Assembly (NCBI GenBank): GCA_041908795.1
Contig: JAYRER010000035.1
Coordinates: forward strand, 1 to 14,291
Source: CAYLHB01 sp041908795
GTDB lineage: Bacteria > Patescibacteriota > Minisyncoccia > Phycocordibacterales > UBA12088
Length of the DNA stretch: 14,291 nucleotides
Reading direction: 5' to 3'
The notes beneath the pieces were generated by a model. It searched no databases. It had not been told where the DNA came from and saw only the letters and a list, made by a program, of their open reading frames with translations. The translations under genes were made by a program, and so were the position numbers. Below, one piece after another: positions 1-7,109 of the stretch (its first letter is position 1; every line of letters starts with the position of its first letter).

Positions 1-594
1 ACTTCAGATGAGACGGAACGCTTCAAGGAGGAGTTCGTAGAAAACAAGTGCGCGTTCGCGTAAGAGCGAACCGCGGTACTTACCCCAAACATCGGCTATG
101 AAGCGTTGGTACCAGACGTAGTCCGCGTGCGCTTAAAATTCCTCATACCCCTTCCCGTCATTTTTGGCTCTACTTCTGGACGCGAGCACTGTACGAGGCT
201 CCAAGCGCTTGTCCTCGCCGAGGTCACGAAGCGCGCGCTTGACGGCGCGGAGTGAGTCGTCGCGGTCGAAAATACTGAAATGGCGCGGCAACCCCGCCGC
301 TCCTGCGTGTGTGCGGAGTAGCTCTGCAGAAAACGCGTGAAATGTGGTAACGACGGGTGTGCGAACCCCGCCTACAAGAGAAAGTACACGTTCACGCATT
401 TCTTTCGCCGCTTTATTGGTAAAGGTGACTGCGAGAATGCACTCAGCAGGCACACCAAGGTCAACGAGGTGTGCGATACGGTGGGTGATTACTCGCGTCT
501 TCCCCGCCCCCGCCCCCGCGATGACCAGAACTGCCCCTGAGGTGGTGACAACCGCATTTTTTTGTGCTGTATTAAGCCCTTCGAGTCGTACCAT
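1..594 (-). pseudogene. UvrD/PcrA-type SF1 helicase, N-terminal part, interrupted by in-frame stops
   Basis: The open part (133-594, 153 residues) is the N-terminus of a UvrD/PcrA/Rep superfamily-1 DNA helicase, a family that unwinds DNA in repair and replication and normally has about 650-750 residues. Visible are the Q-motif region (LNTAQKNAV, residues 7-15), Walker A AGAGAGKT (26-33), motif Ia VTFTNKAAKEMRERV and a TTFHAFSAELL segment. The frame then meets TAA at 133-135. Translation beyond it still resembles the family (YVWYQRFIADVWGKYRG, then LVFYELLLEAFRLI where relatives have a FDDLL-type motif), until a second in-frame TGA at 4-6. Two different stops plus a degraded FDD motif indicate gene decay rather than recoding or one sequencing error. 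The ATG at 592-594 has a good ribosome-binding site (AGAGGT) just upstream. The gene continues beyond position 1, so the state of the rest is unknown. Confidence 0.78.
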
Positions 595-657
595 ACCTCT
601 ATCCTACCACGCAAGCCGAAAAAAACCCCGTTTTGAGCTACCTCTACGCGACATGGA

Positions 658-705
658 GGGGGTCAAGGAGTAATCCACATGTAACACAGGCGTGTGTTGA
701 CCCCC
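658..705. repeat. 9-bp perfect inverted repeat between divergent genes
   Basis: GGGGGTCAA (658-666) is repeated in inverse as TTGACCCCC (697-705), with 30 nt between. It lies in the space between the divergent helicase remnant and the LysM/M23 gene. It could be an operator or a weak hairpin; there is no T-run to make it a terminator. Elsewhere in 595-854 I see only weak promoter-like hexamers (for example TTGACT at 738-743), none convincing. Confidence 0.4.
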
Positions 706-854
706 AACAGTGGGACGGTACCATGAATAAGTTCAGATTGACTGTCCACCCTACGCCCTTATGGGCATGCCGCATGACCTCACGAATTTTTAGGCTTATC
801 TATTCCTCGATTCACAACAACTCCAGGCCGCAGCGCCCCAGAAGGACGAACGGC

Positions 855-1889
855 ATGGGAAAGAGCGGTCATTCATCCGGGAGAAAGAAATCCTCGTGGT
901 TTGCTATATTTGTACTGCTTGTTGGGCTTGTCTCCACGGTAGTCGTCGCGTTGCCCGAGCGAACGACGGCAGGGAGGAGTCATGCCGAAGGGTACGAACC
1001 CATTGTTGACAATAGCCAAACCATTCCGTTACTTCGGGCAGCTAGTAATATTGACCCAAATCCATCCCGAGGCGGAGGTGATGTGCGAGTGGTCGACGGC
1101 GAGGCGCTTGTAGCGGATGCGGGCCCTTTTGGAGTGGGGCAGTACACGAAAGAAAAGCCTGCAAGTCCCGACCAAATTTCACTTTACCTTGTCGAGGAGG
1201 GAGACACCCTCTCACAGATTGCGGAGATGTTTGGTGTGTCCGTCAACACGGTACTCTGGGCAAACGACCTTTCTTCAGCAAAAAGTATTCGCCCAGGTAT
1301 GACCCTGCTCATTCTTCCCATTAACGGGGTACAGCATGAGGTGCAAAAGGGAGAAACAGTTGCCTCGATTGCAAAAAAGTATGGCGGGGACGCCGACGAG
1401 ATTATTCGGTACAACGGCCTTTCAGAAGGTGCGCTTAGGGTGGGATCAGTGGTGACGATTCCAGGAGGAGAAGAGCCGACTGTGGTGAAAACTCGGGCTG
1501 TCTCAAAGGGTGGCTCCAAAGGTGGGGCGACGTCAGGCGGCTCTTCAAGCGGCCTCATCCACCCCCTCCCCGGGAGTGTGAAGACGCAAGGTTTGCATGG
1601 GTACAACGGGCTCGACTTCGGAGCGCCCGCGGGCACGCCGATACGCGCGGCGGCTGGGGGAACAGTCATTGTATCGAAATCGGGTGGGTGGAACGGTGGA
1701 TATGGAAACTACGTAGTGGTGAATCACCCGAACGGTACCCAGACGTTGTACGCACACCTTTCGAAAAACGCTGTCTGGCAGGGTCAGAGCGTGGTACAGG
1801 GGCAGATCATAGGCTATGTGGGCAACACCGGTCGCTCGACCGGCAACCACCTCCACTTCGAAGTTCGTGGCGCGAAGAACCCGTTTTAG
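855..1889 (+). CDS. Membrane-anchored LysM / M23-family metallopeptidase
   Basis: Predicted cell-wall hydrolase of 344 residues. Domains in order: a basic N-terminus, one membrane segment (about 15-33, WFAIFVLLVGLVSTVVVAL), a linker, two LysM peptidoglycan-binding repeats (about 109-155 and 159-203), a Gly/Ser-rich linker (218-233) and an M23 peptidase domain (about 245-340). M23 hallmarks are GLDFGAPAGTPI, YAHL (H301) and the HxH motif in GNHLHFEV (H332, H334). The family cleaves peptide cross-links in peptidoglycan, so the enzyme probably acts outside the membrane in wall remodelling or division. The start at 855 was chosen because an AAGGA-type ribosome-binding site lies about 8 nt upstream and a membrane segment follows directly. 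The frame is open upstream to an ATG at 633, giving 74 extra residues of unconvincing composition; an ATG at 723 is another alternative. The stop overlaps the stop of the convergent regulator gene by 4 bp. One oddity: the usual first zinc ligand position is Tyr250, with a His two residues earlier (H248). Confidence 0.88.
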   Translation: MGKSGHSSGRKKSSWFAIFVLLVGLVSTVVVALPERTTAGRSHAEGYEPIVDNSQTIPLLRAASNIDPNPSRGGGDVRVVDGEALVADAGPFGVGQYTKEKPASPDQISLYLVEEGDTLSQIAEMFGVSVNTVLWANDLSSAKSIRPGMTLLILPINGVQHEVQKGETVASIAKKYGGDADEIIRYNGLSEGALRVGSVVTIPGGEEPTVVKTRAVSKGGSKGGATSGGSSSGLIHPLPGSVKTQGLHGYNGLDFGAPAGTPIRAAAGGTVIVSKSGGWNGGYGNYVVVNHPNGTQTLYAHLSKNAVWQGQSVVQGQIIGYVGNTGRSTGNHLHFEVRGAKNPF

Positions 1890-2929
1890 AACTCTTCCGG
1901 TTGCAAAGCTTTCGATCGTACTCGATTAAGCATAAACTGCACCGCTTCGTTAGTGTTGATAGCAATTACCTCTATTTCAGGGTGGATGTTATTGAATACG
2001 CGGAATACTTCATCAACAAAGGCCTGCCCGACCGTGGGCACCTGATCAAAGTCGAGAATAATTGACCTGAATTTCTCCAAGCCGGCAAGTATACGTCTTG
2101 CCTGTGACCGGGAAATGAACACACCGCCCATGGTGTAGAGTTTCACCTTAATCTCCGTGCGGTCAAAGGCGTAGTCACTTGTCTTATTGATGTTGGTGTA
2201 CTTCATAAACACCTCATTGAGATGTACTTGAGAGTTCTTTGGAATTACAAAACGCACCAAGGTTCCAGGAACCGGTTCATCTAGTGCAGTAACAAATACG
2301 TCCTTGATCGTGTTATCGATTCGCAGTTGGTAATCAAAACTAGTTAGTTCGAATAAGTCAACCACCTTACTTGTGAAAAAGATACCCTCTCCGGAATGTG
2401 ACCTGGGCACTGTGGTTGTTTTACCTTTAAGTAGGTCTTGAATTGCTTCGAGTTCGTTTTGTAAGTCCCTGCATTGTTGTATATTCCGAAACACACCAAT
2501 ACCAAAATCACGCACGGTACAGTCTATTCTGTCATCAAGTTCATTGAGCCCCACTTCTATCTTTTCAGACATGGAGTGTTCGATAGCATTATTTACCATT
2601 TCCGAAAATGCATAGGTAAATATGCTATGCACGTGCTCCGGAAGCTTTTTTAGAACAGGTATCCGTTCCTCAAGCTCAGTGTGTACCACATGTTCCTCAA
2701 GATTATTATTTTTTAGGGTGAGTTTTGCGGTATTCGCCGAAAACAATCGGTACCTAGCTCCCCTCGTGGAACCTTGTTTTTCAACCAACCCCCTCTCCAC
2801 CAAGCGTCGTAGGATTTGTGCCATGTACACACGGCTTACCTTCCGAGGCAGTTCTGCCAAAATTTCTTGACTGGATTGCCAACTCTTTGGATTGAGAATC
2901 GATAAAATTGTATTTTGAATATCAGGCAT
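1886..2929 (-). CDS. Three-domain regulator: HTH, GHKL ATPase and DUF4325/STAS-like domain
   Basis: A 347-residue protein with three recognisable parts. Residues 1-65 look like a winged helix-turn-helix (SSQEILAELPRKVSRVYMAQILRRLVERGLV). Residues about 95-230 form a GHKL/HATPase fold, with N-box EMVNNAIEHS (110-119), G1 box DFGIGV (141-146) and G2 box HSGEGIFF (178-185). Residues about 257-345 match the DUF4325 STAS-like pattern (GVFISRSQARRIL, IILDFDQVPTVGQAFVDEVF). There is no His-phosphorylation motif or membrane segment, so it is probably a cytosolic one-component regulator or an anti-sigma/switch-kinase-like protein rather than a classical sensor kinase. By eye it is more A+T-rich than comM and pnp. 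Its ATG (2927-2929) has no Shine-Dalgarno, and promoter elements sit within 10-50 bp upstream, so the mRNA may have little or no leader. Target genes are unknown; the phased repeats upstream suggest autoregulation. Confidence 0.85.
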   Translation of the reverse strand: MPDIQNTILSILNPKSWQSSQEILAELPRKVSRVYMAQILRRLVERGLVEKQGSTRGARYRLFSANTAKLTLKNNNLEEHVVHTELEERIPVLKKLPEHVHSIFTYAFSEMVNNAIEHSMSEKIEVGLNELDDRIDCTVRDFGIGVFRNIQQCRDLQNELEAIQDLLKGKTTTVPRSHSGEGIFFTSKVVDLFELTSFDYQLRIDNTIKDVFVTALDEPVPGTLVRFVIPKNSQVHLNEVFMKYTNINKTSDYAFDRTEIKVKLYTMGGVFISRSQARRILAGLEKFRSIILDFDQVPTVGQAFVDEVFRVFNNIHPEIEVIAINTNEAVQFMLNRVRSKALQPEEF

Positions 2930-2938
2930 TGTACGTAT

Positions 2939-3000
2939 ATTGTAAACTACCTATAAAGTATTGTAAAGTAGTTGTAAATGAAAATCGAGATTATTGTAAA
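2939..3000 (-). promoter_or_regulatory. Promoter region with phased TTGTAAA repeats upstream of the HTH-ATPase regulator
   Basis: On the plus strand TTGTAAA occurs exactly at 2940-2946, 2961-2967, 2972-2978 and 2994-3000, with a degenerate CTATAAA at 2951-2957. Starts differ by 21, 11 and 22 bp, i.e. whole turns of the helix. On the minus strand the copies read TTTACAA and double as -35 elements: TTTACA (2978-2973), 17 nt, TATAGG (2955-2950); and TTTACA (2967-2962), 17 nt, TACAAT (2944-2939). The second -10 ends 9 nt before the ATG. This looks like two overlapping promoters and probably also an operator for the HTH protein. Confidence 0.6.
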
Positions 3001-3002
3001 CG

Positions 3003-3183
3003 GCCCTACCGAACTCACGCCCTCCTCGCGGCTTGCCGCGAGGTGCTATTTTACGCTCGGCACTGGGGCGGTTTTTGAGCTGTTGTCTGCCTCCGCCAAC
3101 GCAACGCGTAGGTGCATCCCCGGCGGCTAGCCACAGTATCCGCGACTCGAAGTTGTGCGAGGATAGCTTCACACTCATGCACT
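3003..3183. repeat. GC-rich hairpin-bearing gap, possible dispersed palindromic element
   Basis: The stretch between comM and the regulator promoter is much richer in G+C than the promoter beside it. It contains a perfect 8-bp stem with a CTTG tetraloop (CCTCGCGG 3024-3031 / CCGCGAGG 3036-3043) and the small palindrome GGCTAGCC (3125-3132). Neither side of the hairpin has a T-run, so it is not a standard terminator. A minus-strand 78-codon ORF (2951-3187) starts at a GTG overlapping the comM stop (GTGA) and crosses this region into the regulator promoter. Its Arg/Gly-rich composition looks non-coding, so it is not called as a gene. A REP-like extragenic palindrome is the best guess. Confidence 0.35.
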
Positions 3184-4698
3184 TCACTCAAACAGGCCCC
3201 TAGGCCGATACGTGAGCGCTTCGAGAATGTGTGATTCGTCGATGCGCTCCTTTTCTTCAAGGTCGGCTATCGTGCGTGCGAGCTTTATCGTACGGTGGTA
3301 TGAGCGCGGTGAGAGCTTGAGGTTTTTCGCCGCGAGGGTAAGCGTTTCCTCCGCTTTTCCCGTGAGCTTCGCACGGGTGTCTATGTCGCGCACACTCATT
3401 TCCGAGTTTGTTTTTGACTCGCTCTCGTACCGGATAGTCTGGAGCTCGCGCGCCCTCCGTACTCGTTCTCGCACCACAGGTGATTCTTTCGGCACCCCCT
3501 CCCTCCCCTTTAGTTTTTCATGCTCAATGTGGACAACCTCGATCCACATGTCGATACGATCGACAATCGGCCCGGATATCTTTTTCTTCAAACGCTCCCT
3601 GTCGAGCTCACTGATTCTCCCTTCCTCTCGCTCTCTGTTGGGGTTCATGGCGGCCACCAGTATGAAGTTGGCGGGAAACCGCGCGGTACCCTTCGCGCGG
3701 GAGACACTCACCACCCTGTCTTCGAGGGGTTCGCGCAAGGCATCGATACTGCGCCGGTCGAATTCGGGAAACTCGTCAAGGAAGAGCACCCCGCGGTGTG
3801 CGAGCGTCACCTCTCCGGGTCGCGGAATTGCGCCTCCCCCCACGAGCGCGATGTGGGAGGAGGTGTGGTGCGGCGCCCTAAACGGGGGCGACTCCACAAT
3901 GGGACTCTGTAAGGTACCGGCGAGTGAGTGAATGGATGTCGCTTCGAGCGCTTCCGCGTGCGAGAGTGGTGGGAGGATGCTCCGGAGCGCTCGCGCGAGC
4001 ATGGTTTTTCCCGTTCCCGGCGGGCCGTAGAGTACGATGTTGTGCCGTCCCGCTGCCGCTATTTCAAGCCCGCGCTTTGCGGTCTCTTGACTCCTCACGT
4101 AAGAGAAATCCGTACTCTCGTCCTCATACCCATTGAGCCGCGTTGCCTCTTGTGGTGTGAGCGTTCTTCCGGCCGCGTCCTGCGCGCCGACGTGCGACAC
4201 CACATCCTGAAGTGTGTCGGCGCCATAGACCTCGATGCCCTGCACCAGCGCAGCCTCCTCGACATTTTTCATGGGTACGAAGAGTCTTTGAAATCCATGG
4301 TCGCGTGCAAAGCGTGCAATGGAGAGAACACCGCGAACCGGCCGTAGTGAGCCGTCAAGGCCTAGCTCGCCCACAAAAAGGGACCCCTCGGGGTCCATGG
4401 TAAGCTCTTCCGCCGCGATGAGGTATGAGAGCGCCATGGGGAGGTCGAAACTTGGACCTTCTTTTTTCAGGTCTGCGGGGGCGAGCGAAATGATAATCCG
4501 CGTATTCGAGTGCTTAGGGGAAGGAAACCCACTATTCTTGAGCGCCGCAGAGACACGCTCCCGACTCTCCTCCACCGCCTTGTCGGGTAGACCGACCACG
4601 TGGAATGCGTGGAGACCCTTCGAGAGGTCGGTTTCAACAGTGACCAACGACCCGTCGAGGAATACGGTCTGCGCGCTGTACACTTTTCCTATGCCCAT
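3184..4698 (-). CDS. comM: ComM/YifB family Mg-chelatase-like AAA+ ATPase
   Basis: A 504-residue, full-length member of the YifB/ComM family. In characterised bacteria ComM is a hexameric helicase that drives branch migration of incoming single-stranded DNA during natural transformation. The N-terminal Lon-protease-like (ChlI) domain spans about 1-170 (VGLPDKAVEESRERV, LAPADLKKEGPSFDLPMAL, GELGLDGSLRPV). The AAA+ core has Walker A GPPGTGKT (225-232), Walker B VLFLDE (304-309) and sensor-1 AAMNP (349-353). A C-terminal Mg_chelatase_C region follows (LKLSPRSYHRTIKLARTIADLE). The Cys-rich segment that follows AAMNP in many homologues (CPCG) is replaced by NREREEG. The ATG lies one nucleotide after the stop of the upstream DksA-like gene (TAGCATG) and has no Shine-Dalgarno, which points to co-transcription and coupled translation. 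Confidence 0.92.
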   Translation of the reverse strand: MGIGKVYSAQTVFLDGSLVTVETDLSKGLHAFHVVGLPDKAVEESRERVSAALKNSGFPSPKHSNTRIIISLAPADLKKEGPSFDLPMALSYLIAAEELTMDPEGSLFVGELGLDGSLRPVRGVLSIARFARDHGFQRLFVPMKNVEEAALVQGIEVYGADTLQDVVSHVGAQDAAGRTLTPQEATRLNGYEDESTDFSYVRSQETAKRGLEIAAAGRHNIVLYGPPGTGKTMLARALRSILPPLSHAEALEATSIHSLAGTLQSPIVESPPFRAPHHTSSHIALVGGGAIPRPGEVTLAHRGVLFLDEFPEFDRRSIDALREPLEDRVVSVSRAKGTARFPANFILVAAMNPNREREEGRISELDRERLKKKISGPIVDRIDMWIEVVHIEHEKLKGREGVPKESPVVRERVRRARELQTIRYESESKTNSEMSVRDIDTRAKLTGKAEETLTLAAKNLKLSPRSYHRTIKLARTIADLEEKERIDESHILEALTYRPRGLFE

Positions 4699-4699
4699 G

Positions 4700-5074
4700 C
4701 TAGAGCGGGAGAGAAGACTCTTGTTCCCGATGTGCGATACACGTACGGGCGGCCGGATTGGCGTTCAGTCGCTCTTCTTCGATGGCCGTTTCGCACACCT
4801 CACAGATACCGTACGTTCCTTCCGCGAGTCGCGTCTGCGCATGAAGCACCAAGCGATACTGTGTTTCGAGCGAGTCGAGCACCGACTGATCGGTCTGTGT
4901 TTCCTCAACCCTATCTGCCGCTTCGTTTCTGTCCGCTTCCATGATGTCGAGGCCGATCGGTGAGAGTTCCCAGTCAGTAGCGTTTTCCTCGCTTGGCTTA
5001 CCCAATGTAGCCATCTCACGTTCTAAACGGATACGCTCATCAAGGAGTCGTTCTGTATAGTGGTGCTTATCCAT
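4700..5074 (-). CDS. DksA/TraR-family zinc-finger protein
   Basis: A 124-residue protein: an N-terminal coiled-coil hairpin (about 8-85, charged, many Glu/Arg) followed by a C4-type zinc finger, CEVC (91-94) and CIAH (112-115). In E. coli DksA all four ligands are Cys; here the fourth position is His115, still a plausible zinc ligand. DksA/TraR proteins bind in the secondary channel of RNA polymerase and alter promoter open-complex stability, often with ppGpp. The coiled-coil tip has an NEAADRVEE segment in roughly the place of the DxxDxA tip, so full DksA activity cannot be assumed. It is the first gene of a two-gene unit with comM, 1 nt apart. No Shine-Dalgarno is visible before the ATG at 5072-5074. 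Confidence 0.88.
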   Translation of the reverse strand: MDKHHYTERLLDERIRLEREMATLGKPSEENATDWELSPIGLDIMEADRNEAADRVEETQTDQSVLDSLETQYRLVLHAQTRLAEGTYGICEVCETAIEEERLNANPAARTCIAHREQESSLPL

Positions 5075-5081
5075 ACATGTA

Positions 5082-5109
5082 AGTGTACCGCAGGATATTC
5101 AACACGCAA
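5082..5109 (-). promoter_or_regulatory. Possible promoter of the dksA-like/comM unit
   Basis: TTGCGT (5109-5104), 16 nt, TACACT (5087-5082), with 7 nt between the -10 and the ATG. The match is moderate (4 of 6 in each box). If used, the transcript would start at or within a base or two of the start codon. Confidence 0.35.
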
Positions 5110-5147
5110 CTGTGTCGTGCAATCTGCCGGCTGTTTCAGCACGTAGT

Positions 5148-7073
5148 CTATTGGGCGTTAACGATTCTCCGGTTTATTTCCACAAACACTGAGTCGCTTG
5201 GAGTGAGTATGAGGTGCTCTCTATCCACCAACGACCACAGAAACGCAACCGAACGATCGTCGGTATTCTCAAGTACCCGGGTTTCTTTGTTGGTAATAAT
5301 TCTTCCTGTGTAGCGGTAGGTGGGCACTGCACGTGTTTGCCCAGAGAAGAGATTCGTACTCGTTCCTATACTGCTCTTTGTGGTTGTTGCGTTGCGAAGT
5401 GTCGACGTTGCGGTGGATGTTGCCTCGCGTACCGGCACTTGAGTGAGTGAGGTATCCGTGATCACCGCAATGTTCCCTATCGAGGAGTTAAGCAGTGGTC
5501 CTAGGTCGGAAACAAGCTTTGGTTCCCACTTAAGCATTGCGTCGAATGCTTTGTTGTAATCATTCACGGTGAACACAATGAATAGGTTATTGGAGCTTTC
5601 CTCAAAGACGCCAATCATGGGTGTACCAACGAGCGTTTGTGCTAACTCATTGGGAATTTTTGCCTCGAGTATGTTAAGCACTTCTTTCGAAGACACAACG
5701 GAAGGATACAATTCGCCGTCCTTCCCCATTAGTTGTGTAGTTAGTACCAGTTGGGTTACTCCCCCACTGCGTAGGTTTACTTGGTCTCGAGCAGTGACGA
5801 GATTGTCTATGAGTGTCGAACGATTTTTCCCAGTAATATCAATATTTTCCTGCTCATCGGGAGGAAAGTAGCCGGTTGCGGCATATTCCACCACAATGTC
5901 CAAGGGTGTTTCGCTTAAAACAAAAATGTAGAGGAGTACTCCGGTTGCAAGTGCGAAGAGTACACTACTCACACCAAGTAGGTAGTACAAGCGCGCACGT
6001 GATGTTGCTTCTTGAACGGACTCGTATCCCACCCGCGCTATTTCTTGCCGCTTCCTCTCCTCCTCTGCTATGGCACGTACGACGGAGACTTGGGGATCCG
6101 CCATCAAGCTTGTGACGTCAGTTGCAAATGTGCGTACTGTGGAGCGTACGGGCTGTGGTGTTGGAGTAGGTACTGGTTCGAGAGGTGTTGCTTCTTCATG
6201 AGCGGGTGTTTCAGTATCTTCACTCATTGATGGTAGGGAGGTGGGGGGCACAACAGTGTTTGTAGACGATATGAGGGCCGGGGCTTCAACTGTGGAAAGT
6301 GACGGTACGGTGGTGTGACGAACATTTGGCATAACCTCTACGGGAGAGATGGGTAGTGGAGCGCTTGGTCGCATATCGGGAGGTAGCTCTGGTAAGTGTG
6401 CTGCGGGCGCGGGTGCCTTGATACTCTCAAGAAGGACACGATGTCTCAGATCGGACAAATCCGTTCCGCGCGTAGTTGTGACGCTCGGAGGCTCAACTCG
6501 AATATGTGCTTGTTTTGGTACAGGTTCTGATGTGTGAGAAGCGGTTACAGCAGCTTGAGCAATGGTGTGATTTATTTTAGGTTGCGACTCAATATCTTGC
6601 TTTTCTTGCGAAGAAGGTGAGATGGTATTTGGTGTGTTTACTGGCACGGCTTCAACGAGGGGAGCAATGTGTGAGGGTGTGCGTGTTGGCGTCTCAACTT
6701 GTTCGTTCAAAGCGGTGGTGTGTCCCTTCCCGTTCGTGTCCGCGGTGTTTTCGTGAACAGGATCTTTAGCTGGTGCACGCACCTCACCATTCACCCCATG
6801 TAGAGCATTTGTCACAGATGTGTCATCAAGTGGTGTGCTGTACGGAGTCGATGGAATTACCAACACTTCATCTGGAGGAAAGGGTGAAGAAGTATTTCGA
6901 AGTTTTGAAAAAAGAGTGTTCGCGAGCTTCTTTTTATGAGCTACGACGGAACCCATAGTACTCACAGGGGCAACTCCTTGGTGAGCAATCTCAGACTCTG
7001 AAGTGGCTTCCTTTTCAGGAACTGTTTCTGCACCACTGTTTTTACTGAACCCTAACAAACCAAGTATATCCAT
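5148..7073 (-). CDS. Large single-pass membrane protein with Pro/Thr-rich N-terminal region, function unknown
   Basis: I do not recognise this 641-residue protein. Residues 1-325 are low-complexity, rich in Pro, Thr, Ser, Val and Glu, with repeated TPTP- and VPT-like runs, and look disordered. A charged, probably helical segment follows (about 330-360, AIAEEERKRQEIARVGYESV), then one strong membrane segment (about 362-386, LYYLLGVSSVLFALATG...). The C-terminal 255 residues look globular with mixed alpha/beta character (LSETPLDIVVEY, NLFIVFTVNDYNKAFDAML, SIGNIAVITD), broken by a Thr/Ser-rich insert at about 550-575. There is no signal peptide, so the long N-terminus is probably cytoplasmic and the C-terminal domain outside. 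Such a layout is seen in envelope or appendage assembly proteins, but no family motif supports that. The start has a perfect TATAAT 6 nt upstream and no Shine-Dalgarno. It lies 36 nt downstream of pnp on the same strand. Confidence 0.85.
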   Translation of the reverse strand: MDILGLLGFSKNSGAETVPEKEATSESEIAHQGVAPVSTMGSVVAHKKKLANTLFSKLRNTSSPFPPDEVLVIPSTPYSTPLDDTSVTNALHGVNGEVRAPAKDPVHENTADTNGKGHTTALNEQVETPTRTPSHIAPLVEAVPVNTPNTISPSSQEKQDIESQPKINHTIAQAAVTASHTSEPVPKQAHIRVEPPSVTTTRGTDLSDLRHRVLLESIKAPAPAAHLPELPPDMRPSAPLPISPVEVMPNVRHTTVPSLSTVEAPALISSTNTVVPPTSLPSMSEDTETPAHEEATPLEPVPTPTPQPVRSTVRTFATDVTSLMADPQVSVVRAIAEEERKRQEIARVGYESVQEATSRARLYYLLGVSSVLFALATGVLLYIFVLSETPLDIVVEYAATGYFPPDEQENIDITGKNRSTLIDNLVTARDQVNLRSGGVTQLVLTTQLMGKDGELYPSVVSSKEVLNILEAKIPNELAQTLVGTPMIGVFEESSNNLFIVFTVNDYNKAFDAMLKWEPKLVSDLGPLLNSSIGNIAVITDTSLTQVPVREATSTATSTLRNATTTKSSIGTSTNLFSGQTRAVPTYRYTGRIITNKETRVLENTDDRSVAFLWSLVDREHLILTPSDSVFVEINRRIVNAQ

Positions 7074-7089
7074 GTAGTAATTATACTAC
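7074..7089 (-). promoter_or_regulatory. TATAAT box inside a 6-bp inverted repeat, abutting the ATG
   Basis: A perfect -10 hexamer TATAAT (7085-7080) is followed by six bases (TACTAC) and then the ATG. GTAGTA (7074-7079) and TACTAC (7084-7089) form a perfect inverted repeat around ATTA, directly against the start codon. No good -35 is present at the expected distance (GCCTCA, 7108-7103). The geometry predicts transcription beginning at the A of the ATG. Confidence 0.55.
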
Positions 7090-7109
7090 AGAGATCTATT
7101 CATGAGGCA

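Noticed and set aside
133..135. Stop-codon reassignment or readthrough in the helicase gene
   Set aside because: Two different stops (TAA and TGA) occur, and known reassignment in these phyla concerns TGA only. All other genes here end in normal stops without homologous extensions.
2951..3187. Minus-strand 78-codon ORF whose GTG overlaps the comM stop (GTGA)
   Set aside because: The overlap and an AGGGG upstream are suggestive, but the product is low-complexity Arg/Gly-rich, passes through a hairpin and ends inside the regulator's promoter.
5116..5143. Hairpin CGTGC/GCACG as terminator of the 641-residue gene
   Set aside because: The stem is only 5 bp with an 18-nt loop and no T-run, so it is not distinguishable from chance.
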